This document shows positions 44,801 through 53,964 of a stretch of 64,000 nt of DNA, piece after piece. The stretch spans positions 1 through 64,000 of the forward strand of contig DATGJI010000045.1 in NCBI GenBank assembly GCA_035295225.1, given 5' to 3'. A program made the translations under genes and the position numbers. The DNA is from Candidatus Eremiobacteraceae bacterium. Lineage in GTDB: Bacteria; Vulcanimicrobiota; Vulcanimicrobiia; Eremiobacterales; Eremiobacteraceae. How positions within the stretch are numbered: the stretch's first letter is position 1; the number at the start of each line of letters is the position of its first letter. Below the pieces are notes generated by a model that worked only from the letters and a program-made list of their open reading frames with translations, searched no databases and was not told the DNA's origin.

Positions 44801-45152
44801 GCATCGCGTGCCGACCGGCGTAAGTGATCGGCGTCGCAAATCCCTCGATGCGCGTCACACGACCGTCGACGTCAGATATCCGGAAGCGCACGACTCGGGG
44901 TCCAGCGCGCTTTTTCTGCAGGCTCTGCCCGATGAATTCTTCCTCGCCGCGCGCGATGATGTCGGCGAGTTTAAGGCTGTAGAGCTTTCGGCGCGCATAG
45001 CCGAAGAGCGAGACGGCGGCATCGTTGGCATCGATAATCGCACCGCTGCGGATATCGTACGCGAACACCGCGTGGCGGGCGCTCCCAAAGAGTAGTTGGA
45101 ACGTCTGCTTACCGGTATCACGCGCAGTCTGGGTCAATCTCTTAGTGTCCAA
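41859..45152 (-). CDS. PAS-GAF-PAS-GGDEF-EAL cyclic-di-GMP signalling protein
   Basis: 1097 aa, no membrane segments seen. Order: PAS (about 15-125), GAF (about 155-310), three further PAS units (about 320-670), GGDEF (about 672-830), EAL (about 855-1090). The GGDEF motif is GSDEF (755-759), one Gly replaced. The EAL domain keeps EALIRWEH (883-890), EVTESAVV, IDDFGIGYSS and KIDRSF, so phosphodiesterase activity is likely. GGDEF may be weak or a GTP sensor. It would lower c-di-GMP in response to small molecules or redox/light sensed by PAS/GAF; no cofactor is readable. Divergent from the SDR gene, with a GTAG-type repeat between. Confidence 0.93.
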   Translation of the reverse strand: MDTKRLTQTARDTGKQTFQLLFGSARHAVFAYDIRSGAIIDANDAAVSLFGYARRKLYSLKLADIIARGEEEFIGQSLQKKRAGPRVVRFRISDVDGRVTRIEGFATPITYAGRHAMLISVSNEDAPAKKRARQAVDAASIPAPILLEQVRRQEALIEFAKAAIAEQSDIELKRLGARLLRDGLAVDFVLAYEHQWRDRSLKCVAAEGWEGALDSITFDVAGDSLAAKSFRSRGVVAAADLDASDRPLDSAWFLDRYSIRAAIGIPIRSDTRDYGSLVGYVKNVKRFDEEDVRFALTVAGVIAIATEGLRARSKAIATADRLTEVLASIVEHFVHIDREWKIKFVNVTVESLFSKPAEELVGEPIERWFPSFSQPEHRRRYEDAMHDGIPSQFEFRSLLNDHWYEARVRPTPDGIAVYFLDITSRHDAEEKRLDHERRIRRLIDHMPAILWVTDLDLTIQTSIGGALRRLGAEDDSMVGNNLRRMFDDQAGPTISSHERALKGEACDYMDSFGDRTFESRVEPLRDSHGGIIGVAGLCIDVTERISLEHTLAEAQTLARFGTWTYDRESGERTISDELLRIFGRTADEMPADFTALGDAIHADDVAFVESAVQHAIRAGISWNIDHRINHKDGSVRHIQNVGRYDVDETGASTRGFGSVLDITERKIAESELVRLANFDVLTNLPNRMQVEVRLSESLGRALERGKLVALCCLDVDRFKNINDTLGHVAGDTLLKEVGDRLSSIVRRGDTVGRLGSDEFAIVFADVATVADLTLLADKVTRAFSEPFIIGGRELYVNASAGFSIYPGDACDSESLIRQADTAVHSAKESGGGQAVFFSSDMHDEADSRLEFQNSLYRALGRGEFRLHFQPIVDAASRRLRGFEALIRWEHPTLGLVPPDRFIPLAEQTGLIIPIGEWVLRQACSQALGWHSDQAGYPWVAVNISARQFSHPDLVSIVGETLRSSGLPADRLTLEVTESAVVRDIQAGAGTIRSLRSMGVKIAIDDFGIGYSSFGYLRSFAFDTVKIDRSFTRGLPEKSEDAAITRGIIALSQALGMTVTAEGVETEEQATFLAAAGCDSLQGYLIGRPTAHVSDPNR

Positions 45153-45267
45153 TGGAGCGCCGCGACAGTGCCCTCTTTAAACTCATCGGCCTTCGGCTTC
45201 GTGCCGTGGTCGGACGGAACCGATCTGCCATGCACGCGTGACGGACGTCACATCCCCTTTCCGCACT

Positions 45268-45292
45268 GTAGTAGGGCAAGCATCGCTTGTCC
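45268..45292. repeat. GTAG-flanked palindromic repeat, copy 2
   Basis: GTAGTAGGGCAAGC hairpin arm, ATC loop and partly mutated second arm GCTTGTCC (one mismatch). It is 15 bp upstream of the SDR start. Confidence 0.7.
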
Positions 45293-45307
45293 GCGTAAGC
45301 GGCGCGT

Positions 45308-46075
45308 ATGGATCTTGGCATTCGAAATCGCGTCGCGCTCGTCACTGGCGCGAGCTCGGGGTTGGGAGAGGCCGTCGCCCTCGCACTTGCAGCCGAGGGC
45401 GTGCGGCTTGCGATCGCCGCGCGGCGGCGTGACGCGCTCGACCGTGTCGCCGCAAACGCGAAATCGCGCGGCGCCGCCGATGCCAAGGCGTTCGAGGTGG
45501 ACCTGGCCGACGCGGCCTCCGTCGATGCGCTTATCGCAGCGGTGCAGCAGGCTTACGGCGCGCCCGAGATTCTCATAGCAAATGGCGGCGGCCCAAAGCC
45601 CGGCGCGGTCGAAGGTCTTTCGCTGGACGATTGGGATAACGCGTATCGACTTGTCTTGCGCAGCATGCTGCAGCTCGTCCACGCATGCGTCGGCCCGATG
45701 AAGGCGCGCGGCTGGGGCCGTATCGTCGCGCTGACATCAAGCTCGGTCAAACAGCCGATCGCAAACCTGGCGCTCTCGAACTCGCTCCGCGTCGCGTTGG
45801 TGGCCGCACTCAAGACTCTGTCGGCCGAGGTCGCCCGGCACGGCATCACGGTCAATTCCATCGCGACGGGCCGCGTGCTCACCGACCGCTTGCGGCGACT
45901 GAACGGCGACGACGCGGCGATTGCGGCAGCCGCCAGCACCGAAATCCCTATCGGCCGCGTCGCCACGCCGGAAGAGTTCGCCCCGCTCGTCGCATTTCTG
46001 TGCGGTGCTCCTGCGAGCTATGTCACCGGTCAAACGATAGCGGTAGACGGCGGGCTGATCCGCGGACTACTCTAA
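45308..46075 (+). CDS. SDR-family protein with altered catalytic residues
   Basis: 255 aa. Rossmann motif GASSGLG (14-20) and ANGGG (91-95) are fine. At the catalytic site, the usual Tyr-xxx-Lys is replaced: Ser157-Asn-Ser-Leu-Arg161 occupies the position of YSASK, while Ser144-146 remain. The rest matches 3-oxoacyl-reductase-like SDRs (EIPIGRVATPEEFA, YVTGQTIAVDGG). A subgroup of SDRs with this SN-LR substitution exists as I recall, so it may be active with another mechanism or non-catalytic. Substrate unknown. Confidence 0.88.
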   Translation: MDLGIRNRVALVTGASSGLGEAVALALAAEGVRLAIAARRRDALDRVAANAKSRGAADAKAFEVDLADAASVDALIAAVQQAYGAPEILIANGGGPKPGAVEGLSLDDWDNAYRLVLRSMLQLVHACVGPMKARGWGRIVALTSSSVKQPIANLALSNSLRVALVAALKTLSAEVARHGITVNSIATGRVLTDRLRRLNGDDAAIAAAASTEIPIGRVATPEEFAPLVAFLCGAPASYVTGQTIAVDGGLIRGLL

Positions 46076-46086
46076 CCTGCCTGATA

Positions 46087-46224
46087 TCATGGCGTGTGCA
46101 GGGCTCTGAAAAACGCATAGACGACGAGCGGCACCGCGACGAGTACGTAGAGGCGAAGGACCCACAGCAAAGCGATCGTGCCGGGCCCAAGTCTTCGGCG
46201 CGGGTAGGGTTTCTTTTCGATCAT
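46087..46224 (-). CDS. Unannotated 45-aa membrane protein coupled to NRAMP-like transporter
   Basis: ATG at 46224 overlaps the NRAMP-like stop codon (ATGA, 4 bp). The product has a basic N-terminus (MIEKKPYPRRR) and one hydrophobic helix (TIALLWVLRLYVLVAVPLVV) ending in a short tail. Positive-inside rule gives N-in orientation. No family recognised. The coupling suggests it is a small partner or regulator of the transporter. This is inference; expression is unproven. Confidence 0.6.
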   Translation of the reverse strand: MIEKKPYPRRRLGPGTIALLWVLRLYVLVAVPLVVYAFFRALHTP

Positions 46225-47552
46225 CTCGCCACCAGATTCGGGAAGATGACTATGAGACCGTAGGTCGCTCCCATCGCCGCGATCACGATCACGATGATGC
46301 CGCCTGCGAGGTTGCTGCGCCAGCGGTTTGCGAGACCTCCCATGATCTCACGGTCGTTCGCAAGCAGCAGCAAGAAAAGCAGCGCCGGCGCCATGAGCAG
46401 CGTCGCGATCACGTTGACGGTAAGTGTCATCGCAAGGAGCGGCGCGCCGGGGATCAGGACGAGCGCCGCCGCTACCACCGCGGAGATGATCGCCGACAGA
46501 TAGAACGGCCTGCCGCTCGCAAAGTCGAGATTCAGACTATGCCCACGCCGCAGCACTTCACCGAATGCGTATGCCGAGCTTGTCGAAATCGTCATGGCGG
46601 CGACGAGCCCCGCTTCGATGATGCCAAGCGAGAAGAGCGCCGCGCCAGCGGAGCCGATATACGGTCGTAAGGCTGTCGCGAAGTCGGCGCCGCCGGAATA
46701 GCTTGCGACGTCAACGTGATGCGTGAAGAGCGGCGTCGCCGCGATAAGCGTCGCGATCGCGGCGCACACCGCGAGGGTAGAACCGATCGCGGTATCTGCC
46801 CGGCCTTGCGGCAGGTCTTTAACGGTCAGTCCCTTATCCACCACAGCGCTCTGCTGAAAGAAGATCATCCATGGAGTGACCGTGGCGCCGACGTTCGCGA
46901 GCACGAGCACGATAAAGGCCGCGTTGACTCCGCCGGGCAGCGGCCCCCAGGTTCCGAGCGCCCGCACTATTCCCACAACGTCCGGATGGGCCATCAAAGC
47001 GGCGGGGATGAAGAGCAGGTTCGCCGCGCTCAGCATGAGGACCGCGCGCTCCCATGTGAAGTAGCGCCGCGCGGCGAGAGCGGCGATCACGATCACGAAT
47101 CCGATCGGCACCGCGACCAGCGCCGGAATCCCAAAATAGGCTGCGCCGGCTCGAATCGCGATGAATTCCGTCACGAGCGTGAGCGCGTTGCCGATGAACA
47201 GATCCAGCATCGCAAAATAGCCCCAGAACGGGCCGAAGCGCTCGAAGATCAACTCGGCGTGCCCGCGCTGTGTGGCGATGCCGAGCCGGACGGTCATCTC
47301 CTGTACGACGAACGCCATGACGAACGTGAGGCAGATGAAAGGGACGAAGAATCCAACCCCGTACGACGCTCCCGTCGTCGCATACGAAAGCATGCTCGGG
47401 CCGTCGTTTTCGCCGAGCATGACCAATATGCCGGGTCCGACGAGGAGCAGGAGGACGAGAAGTGGTTTGCCGGCGGCGCGTGCGAGGCGGACCAGGCGGC
47501 GATCTTGCGCCCGCAGTTCTTCTTCGCGCGCCGTCGACGCCGCCATGGCCAC
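46221..47552 (-). CDS. NRAMP-like divalent metal transporter lacking the DPGN motif
   Basis: 443 aa, about 11 membrane segments. TM1 starts GPGILVMLGENDGPSMLSYA and continues TTGASYG, so the canonical DPGN is replaced by NDGP (residues 49-52). In TM6 the canonical M-P-H is replaced by TPWMIFFQQSA (226-236). The overall pattern otherwise fits NRAMP/MntH-related proteins. The altered sites suggest a different metal, perhaps Mg or another divalent ion. Co-operonic with a DtxR regulator just upstream and a 45-aa membrane protein downstream. Start GTG at 47552 or ATG at 47546. Confidence 0.85.
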   Translation of the reverse strand: MAMAASTAREEELRAQDRRLVRLARAAGKPLLVLLLLVGPGILVMLGENDGPSMLSYATTGASYGVGFFVPFICLTFVMAFVVQEMTVRLGIATQRGHAELIFERFGPFWGYFAMLDLFIGNALTLVTEFIAIRAGAAYFGIPALVAVPIGFVIVIAALAARRYFTWERAVLMLSAANLLFIPAALMAHPDVVGIVRALGTWGPLPGGVNAAFIVLVLANVGATVTPWMIFFQQSAVVDKGLTVKDLPQGRADTAIGSTLAVCAAIATLIAATPLFTHHVDVASYSGGADFATALRPYIGSAGAALFSLGIIEAGLVAAMTISTSSAYAFGEVLRRGHSLNLDFASGRPFYLSAIISAVVAAALVLIPGAPLLAMTLTVNVIATLLMAPALLFLLLLANDREIMGGLANRWRSNLAGGIIVIVIAAMGATYGLIVIFPNLVAR

Positions 47553-47554
47553 TG

Positions 47555-48226
47555 TCAGCGAACCACGCAGCGGACTCGTCCGGCTGCGACCGGTGAAACG
47601 ATGATGTCTTCGTTCCCAACGCGCAACGTGATACCGGCGCGGCTGCTTACGACGGTAGCGCGCATCCCGGGGAGCACGCCGAGCGCATCTAACCTTCGGA
47701 CGACCTTCTCGTCGCCGTCGTCAAGACTGATGACGATGATCTTGGAACCGGGCGCAACCATGGCGAGAGATTGTTCGCGCCGCTCGCGTTTCTCGCTGCC
47801 CGTTCCAGGAATCGGGTGACCGTGCGGATCGCGCTTCGGATTGCCCAAGAATTCCGAGAGGCGGCGGGCGACGTCATCGGAGATCGAATGTTCGAGTTTC
47901 TCTGCAGCGCGATGCAGTCGTTCGAGCGGAACACCAAGTGAGCGATACAGAAACGTCTCAACCAACCGATGGCGGCGGACAACGCGGACCGCAAGACCCA
48001 GACCTCGGCGCGTGAGCGTGAGCGCGTCCGCGCGCCGGCGCGCGCGGCCGATAAGCCCGTCGTGTTCCAAGACGCGACGTATCTTGCTGACCGATGCACG
48101 GGAGACGCGCAGATGCCGCGCGAGCTCGGCGGCTTTCACGGCGCTGCCGTCGCTGAGTTGGTAGATCGCCTTTAGGTAATCTTCGCGCGCTCGATCGCGG
48201 GAACGGTCGGCCTGTTTGTTAACCAT
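47555..48226 (-). CDS. DtxR/MntR-family metal-dependent repressor (second)
   Basis: About 223 aa from the ATG at 48226; a TTG at 48235 is also open. Winged helix (DYLKAIYQLSDGSAVKAAEL), metal domain (EKLEHSISDDVARRL, DPHGHPIPG) and C-terminal FeoA/SH3-like domain (GVLPGMRATVVSSRAG) are clear. First gene of an operon with the NRAMP-like transporter, 2-bp gap. No TTAGG-type palindrome was seen upstream, unlike the first DtxR operon, so its operator sequence probably differs. Confidence 0.92.
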   Translation of the reverse strand: MVNKQADRSRDRAREDYLKAIYQLSDGSAVKAAELARHLRVSRASVSKIRRVLEHDGLIGRARRRADALTLTRRGLGLAVRVVRRHRLVETFLYRSLGVPLERLHRAAEKLEHSISDDVARRLSEFLGNPKRDPHGHPIPGTGSEKRERREQSLAMVAPGSKIIVISLDDGDEKVVRRLDALGVLPGMRATVVSSRAGITLRVGNEDIIVSPVAAGRVRCVVR

Positions 48227-48275
48227 GGTTGCCAATTATCGTTCGCGATTGGGTGGGGCGGACCTTTTGTGTGGG

Positions 48276-48390
48276 GCGGACCTTTATGGTCCGCCGGCGC
48301 GCCATAAAGGCGCGCCCTACATTTCGCGCGGCGCGCCATAAAGGCGCGCCCTACATTTCGGGCGGCGCGCCATAAAGGCGCGCCCTACAC
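48276..48390. repeat. Tandem array of GTAG-type palindromic hairpins
   Basis: Three 34-bp-period units (48296, 48330, 48364), each a hairpin GGCGCGCC-ATAAA-GGCGCGCC followed by CTACATTTCG or a variant. In front is a related hairpin GGCGGACC-TTTA-TGGTCCGCC (48276-48295). The last unit overlaps the decarboxylase stop codon. Confidence 0.85.
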
Positions 48391-49812
48391 GGCGCGGATA
48401 AGCGCGTCGAGGCGTGCGATGGTCTCGGCGATGTCGTCGTCGGTCGTGCGCGGATTGAGCGTGCACATTCGGACGACGATCCGCCCGCGAAGGCGCGTGG
48501 TCAGCACCGCCGCAAATCCGCTATCCGTCAACGCACGCGCGGCGTATCTATTGCGCCGGTTTGCTTCAGCATCCGTCATGTCCGCGGGCTGATACCAAAA
48601 CGTCACGACACCCATGCTCGCGGGCGAACATACATGCCAGCCGGGTAGTCCCCGGACGGTTCGTTCGGAAAGCTCGGCTAGTTCAAAACCTCGTTCGATC
48701 GCTGCGTCGAAGGCGTCCGCGCCGAAGACTTCGAGCGACATCCAGAGCTTTAACGCGCGAAACGGCCGCGTCAGCTCCGGTCCATACTCCCAGAAATTGA
48801 TCTCCTCGCCCGATGCGTCGGCATCTTCCAAATAGTCCGGCACTTCGCTGAAGGCGCGCTTCAGCTTCTGCTTATCCCGAACCACGACGCACCCGCAGGC
48901 GTAGGGCTGGAACATCCACTTGTGCGGGTCGACCGAGAACGAATCCGCGCGGCCCAGCCCGCGAAGCGTCGTGCGACCGCGCTCGCTCAAAATTGCGCCC
49001 GCTCCAAGCGCGCCGTCCACGTGATGCCAGAGATTCTCGCGTTCGCACACCGTCGCCAGCCGGTCGAGCGGATCGACCGCGCCCGTATTCGTCGTACCGG
49101 CGTTGGAGACTAAGCAGAACGGCAATCGCCCTGCGGCCCGATCGGCGGCGATGACTGTGTCGAGCAGCTCGAGGTCGATCTTGAAATCCTCGCCCGTCTT
49201 GATCTCGCATACTTGCTCGGGCAAGAATCCAAGGATGCGCAGACCGCGGCCGATCGAGGAATGCGTCTGATCAGAACAATAAATGACCGCGCGTTGCCGG
49301 TCCGCCACGCTGAGCTTGCAGTCGCGCGCGGCGTGCAGCGCCGTGAGATTTGCCATCGATCCGCCACTCGCGAAAAGGCCGCCGGCCGTCGGCGGCATCC
49401 CGGCGAGCTGAGCCAACCACGATATTGTCTGCAGCTCGATAGCTCCCGGCCCCGACCCCTCGAGCCACGTACCGGCGAAGACGTTGGCGGCCGCTACGAG
49501 CATGTCGGCGGCGATACCGACAAAGTTCGCCGGACCCGGCACGAATGCGAAATACCGCGGATGATCGGCGCGGCCCATGAACGGCAGCGCGCCGTCGATA
49601 ACGCGACGCATGACGACACGCGGATCGCTCGGTCCGGCCGGCAGCGATTCGCAGAATTTGGCCGTTATATCGTCGTGCGGCGAGCGGCGTAAGGCGGGCA
49701 AGCCGGCCAACGCCAGGCGATAGGAAACCGCCCACTCCATCACTTCGCGACCGAGCTCGCGCATCTCGTCGGGCGACAGATCGAGCGTCGCGTCGTTGCG
49801 CCGCGGGGGCAC
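48385..49812 (-). CDS. PLP-dependent decarboxylase, aromatic amino acid/glutamate type
   Basis: 475 aa group II decarboxylase. PLP lysine Lys298 in DPHKWMFQPY, Asp266 in HVDGALGA (a variant of HVDAAYGG), and the FASGGSMANLTAL segment are present. The family removes CO2 from L-DOPA, tryptophan, glutamate or related amino acids; substrate not readable. The stop TAG lies inside the conserved CTAC edge of the third unit of the repeat array. It follows the aldo/keto reductase by 4 bp on the same strand, so the two are co-transcribed, perhaps in amine/aldehyde metabolism. Confidence 0.88.
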   Translation of the reverse strand: MPPRRNDATLDLSPDEMRELGREVMEWAVSYRLALAGLPALRRSPHDDITAKFCESLPAGPSDPRVVMRRVIDGALPFMGRADHPRYFAFVPGPANFVGIAADMLVAAANVFAGTWLEGSGPGAIELQTISWLAQLAGMPPTAGGLFASGGSMANLTALHAARDCKLSVADRQRAVIYCSDQTHSSIGRGLRILGFLPEQVCEIKTGEDFKIDLELLDTVIAADRAAGRLPFCLVSNAGTTNTGAVDPLDRLATVCERENLWHHVDGALGAGAILSERGRTTLRGLGRADSFSVDPHKWMFQPYACGCVVVRDKQKLKRAFSEVPDYLEDADASGEEINFWEYGPELTRPFRALKLWMSLEVFGADAFDAAIERGFELAELSERTVRGLPGWHVCSPASMGVVTFWYQPADMTDAEANRRNRYAARALTDSGFAAVLTTRLRGRIVVRMCTLNPRTTDDDIAETIARLDALIRAV

Positions 49813-49816
49813 CGCG

Positions 49817-50800
49817 CTAGAGATTTACGCGGCTCATGTCGGCGTAGCGCGCCCCGGCACCGGCACCGACCGGCGCGACGGCCTCGATTTCGGCGAGTTC
49901 CGCATTGGTCAACGTCACATCCGCCGCCGCACAATTCTCTTCGAGCCGCGCGCGCCGTCTCGTGCCCGGTATCGGAACGACGTCGTCGCCGCGACACAAG
50001 AGCCAGCTCAGCGCCAGTTGGCTCGCGGTGACGCCCTTTTGTTTCGCGATGCTCTCCAACGCCGCGACCAGACTCATGTTGCGTCGGAAATTCTCGTCTT
50101 GAAAGCGCGGATGATTGCCCCGGAAGTCGCCTTCTTCGAATTGCTTCGGATCTTTGATCGCGCCCGTGAGCAGGCCGCGGCCCAACGGCGAGTACGCGAC
50201 GAAGCCGATGCCGAGCTGCCGAACGGTGGGAAGTATTTCCGCTTCGACGTCGCGCGCGAAGAGCGAGTATTCCGTCTGCAACGCCGTGATCGGATGGACG
50301 GCGTGCGCACGCCGGATGGTGGCAGGCGCTGCCTCGCTCAGGCCGAGATGCCGCACTTTGCCATCTTTGACAAGGCTCGCCATCGCTCCCACGGTCTCTT
50401 CGATCGGCACGGTCGCGTCCACGCGGTGTTGATAGTAGAGATCGATGTGGTCTACGCCCAGTCGTTGCAGAGACGCATCGCAGGCCTTGCGCACGTAGTC
50501 GGGTTTGCCGTTGATGCCGATCCACGAACCGTCTTCGCTACGTTCGTTTCCGAACTTCGTGGCGAGGACGACCTTGTCGCGCCGATCGGCGATCGCGCGG
50601 CCGACGAGGCGTTCGTTGGTGAACGGTCCGTACATGTCGGCCGTATCAAGGAAGTTGCACCCCAGTTCGAGCGCTCGATGAATCGTGGCGATGGACTCCG
50701 CGTCGTTCGAACTGCCGTAAAATTCGGACATCCCCATGCAGCCGAGCCCGATCGACGACACGACCAAGGCGCGCTTTCCTAGTATTCGTCGTTTCATCAT
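49817..50800 (-). CDS. Aldo/keto reductase
   Basis: 327 aa. Catalytic tetrad Asp52, Tyr57, Lys82 and His125 are visible ([21 protein letters not shown]). NADPH-binding end [10 protein letters not shown] is followed by [14 protein letters not shown]. Close in pattern to AKR13/YajO-like enzymes reducing aldehydes or ketones with NADPH. First gene of the pair with the decarboxylase. Physiological substrate unknown. Confidence 0.92.
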   Translation of the reverse strand: MMKRRILGKRALVVSSIGLGCMGMSEFYGSSNDAESIATIHRALELGCNFLDTADMYGPFTNERLVGRAIADRRDKVVLATKFGNERSEDGSWIGINGKPDYVRKACDASLQRLGVDHIDLYYQHRVDATVPIEETVGAMASLVKDGKVRHLGLSEAAPATIRRAHAVHPITALQTEYSLFARDVEAEILPTVRQLGIGFVAYSPLGRGLLTGAIKDPKQFEEGDFRGNHPRFQDENFRRNMSLVAALESIAKQKGVTASQLALSWLLCRGDDVVPIPGTRRRARLEENCAAADVTLTNAELAEIEAVAPVGAGAGARYADMSRVNL

Positions 50801-50910
50801 GGATGTGGACTTGCCGATGCCGTCGGCGACCTCCTCGCATCGGGCGCGGGACCGAGTCGCAGGGTCCGCGAACAGTCCGCGCGGCGCTATAGAGGTGCGC
50901 CGGCGCTTTG

Positions 50911-53900
50911 ATGACCCGGTTATTCGTCACGCGACCCACGTTGGCAGCCGTCGTCGCGTTCTTGGCGTTGATCGGAGGGACGATTGCGGCGTTCGGCTTG
51001 CGCGAGCAAGAACTGCCGAACGTCGATTTGCCGGCCGCCACCATCATCGTCTACTATTCCGCGGCAACCCCGGCCGAGATGCGCGACACGATCGTCCGGC
51101 CGATCGAAGATCAGCTTGCCGGAGCGCCGAGCTTGCAGCATCTCCAGTCGTCGGCGCAGCAAGGCGTCGCCTCGATCACGGCGGTATTTAGCCTTAAATC
51201 CAAAGCGGACGACGATCTGGCAGAAGTCCAGCGCCGGCTGCAAGCGGCGATGCCGAACCTCCCCGCCGACGTGCCCGAACCGCGCGTTGTGCTCTTCGAT
51301 CCCAGTCATGCGCCGGTCGTGACGCTCTCCGCGACATCGACGGCGCTTGACCCCGGCGCGCTTTCGGCACTCCTCACCAATAAAGTCATCCCTGCGATCG
51401 AACAAATCCAAGGCGTCAGCACAGTCCTAGCCGACGGTCTGCTCTCCCCATCGGTTCGTGTCGAAGTCGATCCGGCGAAGCTCGAAAAGCAGGGGCTCAC
51501 GCTGCTCGATATCACGAACGTCATCGCTGGAAACGCCGTCAGCGCCCCCGGCGGCACGCTCGTTCAGGCGGGCCGCGAGACCGGCATCAACATCCGCAGC
51601 GATCTTTCTGATCCGGCGTCGGTACGTTCGCTGCCCATCCCCGGCGTGGGCGTGACGATCGGAGATGTCGCTCGCGTCAGCAATGCCGATGAGCCGCAAC
51701 GGGTTTTCGCGTACGTCGGCGGCAAGCCCAGCTTCGTCCTGGGCGTCGCCAAGGCCGAAGGGACGAGCGAGGTGGATGCTGCGCACGGCGTGATCCAAGC
51801 GATCCCGGCTCTCGAACAGCAGTTCCCTGGCGTCACGCTGCACGTCATCGACGACAGCTCGGCCTACACCGCGCACGCGCTCGCGGGCGTTGCGCGCACG
51901 CTCGTCGAGGGCATCGTGCTCGTCGCGATCGTCATGATCTTCTTCTTGCGGACGTGGCGCAACGCCGTGGCGGTTCTCATCGCCATCCCCACCTCGCTCT
52001 GCGTGACCCTCATCGTCATGCGGATCATGAACTTCACTCTGGACACCGTGTCGCTGCTCGCCATGACGCTCATCACCGGCATTCTCGTAGACGACTCGAT
52101 CGTCGTCTTGGAAAATACCGAGCGTCATCGCGAACTGGGGCAACCGCCGATCGAAGCGGCGATCACCGGTCGTTTAGAAATCGGCTTAGCCGCGATCGTC
52201 ATCACGCTCGTCGACGTCGTCGTCTTCTTGCCGATCGCATTCTTACCGGGGATCGTGGGTAAGTTTTTGACGGAGTTCGCGGTGGTGGTCGTCGTCGCAA
52301 CGATGTCGTCGCTCCTTGTCTCATTCACCATCACGCCGGCGCTAGCCGGCAACTGGGCGCTGCACACGAAGACTCGCTTCGGCGGCGCGATCGGCGCCTT
52401 CACGCGCATGTTCCAGAGCATCCGCGATTGGTATGCCGACCGGGCGCTGCCTGGCGCGCTCGCGCATCCATGGATCGTGGTCTTCATCGCAGTCGCAACG
52501 CTTGCGGGTGCTCTCGCGCTCATACCCCTGGGCGTCGTCGGATTCGATTTCGATCCGCCGCAAGACAGCGGCGAGATCTTCGTCCAACTGCGCTTCGCCG
52601 GCGGCACACCGCTTGCCACGACGAGCGCCGCCGTCCGACGCATCGAGCGCGCGGTGGATAAGATATCCGATCTGCGCTCCGAAGTATCGCTCGCCGGCAC
52701 CGCACAATCGCCGACGGGCGAGCGCATATTCGACGACGCGGTCGGGCAGATCGACATCCACCTTCGCGACAAGCGGATGAATTCGACCGATGACTGGGCC
52801 GGATTCCTCCGCACCGCTGCGCTGCGCGCCGTACCCGAGGGACATCCGGTCATCATTCCGGTGACGAACTCTCACTCCGGGAATACGCAGCCGCTCGATT
52901 ATCTCGTCTCCGCCGGTGATCAAGATCCGACGCTTTATGCGCCGCGTGTGGCCGACGCGCTTGCTCGCACGTCCGGTGCTTCGAACGTTTTCAGCTCTGC
53001 CGGCAGCCAGTCGCCGCAACTCGACGTGACGTTCACGCACGACCACACAGCCGCAGGCGCTGTGCCTGCTGCGGCCGCCGCCGGCGCGATCCGGGCTGCC
53101 TTTGGCGGACTCCGCGCCGCGCAAGTCCCGACGCCGAACGGCCCGATCGACGTCATCGTGACGTATCCCCAAAATGCGCAGCGCGATCTGGCTCGGCTGA
53201 AGGCGGTCGCGGTACGGACTGCCGCGGGTACGACGACCACGATCGGCGCGATCTCCGACATGCGCTACGTGAATGCGCCGCGCACGATCGATCGAGTCGA
53301 CCGCCACGACGTCGTCCACGTGAGCGCCAACACCGCGCCGGGATTCGCACTTTCCATCGTCGAGGCGGCGTTCGCGCAGAACTTGACGGCGCTGCATCTG
53401 CCGTCAAACGTGACGGTCGTGCCGAACTCCGTCGGCACGCAGCAGAATCTCTCCGATACGGTGCTCGGCCTCGGGCTCGCGCTGGGACTCGGGATGGCGC
53501 TCGTCTTTCTTCTCATGGTATCGCTCTACGATAGTTTCGTCGCTCCGCTCTATATCATGCTCGCAGTTCCGCTCGCGGTTGTCGGCGCGATCGGCGCGCT
53601 CGCGCTCGCGCATGAGACGCTCAACGCATTTTCCCTGATCGGAACCGTCTTGCTCATCGGACTCGTCACGAAGAACGGCATCTTGCTCGTTGACTATGCC
53701 AATCAGAGGCGCGCTGCCGGCGCGGATCGGATTGCGGCGATCGTCGAGAGCGCGCGCACGCGTTTCCGGCCGATCGTGATGACGACGGTCGCGATGATCT
53801 TCGGCATGCTGCCGCTCGCGCTCGGCCTTGATCCCGCGGTGACGTCGCGCCGAGGTTTGGGCATCGTCGTCATCGGCGGCTTGACCAGCTCCCTGCTGCT

Positions 53901-53964
53901 CACGCTCGTCGTCATCCCGGTCATCTACGCCGCGTTCGGACGGGATCGGAAGCGCAGCGCGTGA
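50911..53964 (+). CDS. RND efflux transporter, HAE1-like, no adaptor nearby
   Basis: 1017 aa from ATG 50911. Typical RND layout: TM1, large periplasmic loop, TM2-6, second loop, TM7-12. [19 protein letters not shown] in TM4 carries the paired proton-relay Asp residues. No membrane-fusion protein or outer-membrane channel gene is next to it, unusual for the family. Its stop overlaps the start of the MFS-PlsC gene (GTGA), so they are translationally coupled. This hints at lipid or envelope cargo rather than classical drug efflux, but that is inference. Confidence 0.88.
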   Translation: MTRLFVTRPTLAAVVAFLALIGGTIAAFGLREQELPNVDLPAATIIVYYSAATPAEMRDTIVRPIEDQLAGAPSLQHLQSSAQQGVASITAVFSLKSKADDDLAEVQRRLQAAMPNLPADVPEPRVVLFDPSHAPVVTLSATSTALDPGALSALLTNKVIPAIEQIQGVSTVLADGLLSPSVRVEVDPAKLEKQGLTLLDITNVIAGNAVSAPGGTLVQAGRETGINIRSDLSDPASVRSLPIPGVGVTIGDVARVSNADEPQRVFAYVGGKPSFVLGVAKAEGTSEVDAAHGVIQAIPALEQQFPGVTLHVIDDSSAYTAHALAGVARTLVEGIVLVAIVMIFFLRTWRNAVAVLIAIPTSLCVTLIVMRIMNFTLDTVSLLAMTLITGILVDDSIVVLENTERHRELGQPPIEAAITGRLEIGLAAIVITLVDVVVFLPIAFLPGIVGKFLTEFAVVVVVATMSSLLVSFTITPALAGNWALHTKTRFGGAIGAFTRMFQSIRDWYADRALPGALAHPWIVVFIAVATLAGALALIPLGVVGFDFDPPQDSGEIFVQLRFAGGTPLATTSAAVRRIERAVDKISDLRSEVSLAGTAQSPTGERIFDDAVGQIDIHLRDKRMNSTDDWAGFLRTAALRAVPEGHPVIIPVTNSHSGNTQPLDYLVSAGDQDPTLYAPRVADALARTSGASNVFSSAGSQSPQLDVTFTHDHTAAGAVPAAAAAGAIRAAFGGLRAAQVPTPNGPIDVIVTYPQNAQRDLARLKAVAVRTAAGTTTTIGAISDMRYVNAPRTIDRVDRHDVVHVSANTAPGFALSIVEAAFAQNLTALHLPSNVTVVPNSVGTQQNLSDTVLGLGLALGLGMALVFLLMVSLYDSFVAPLYIMLAVPLAVVGAIGALALAHETLNAFSLIGTVLLIGLVTKNGILLVDYANQRRAAGADRIAAIVESARTRFRPIVMTTVAMIFGMLPLALGLDPAVTSRRGLGIVVIGGLTSSLLLTLVVIPVIYAAFGRDRKRSA

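Noticed and set aside
46716-47819. Long plus-strand frame opposite the NRAMP-like operon
   Set aside because: It is rich in Arg/Asp/Glu/His repeats typical of antisense frames in GC-rich DNA; the minus strand shows real transporter and DtxR motifs.
48227-48275. Possible operator for the second DtxR gene
   Set aside because: The only dyad, AACCATGGTT, spans the start codon and is a weak match to known DtxR or MntR boxes.
48296-48390. Regular 34-bp tandem units suggested a CRISPR array
   Set aside because: There are no variable spacers: units abut directly, only three are present, and each is a perfect hairpin. No cas genes are near.
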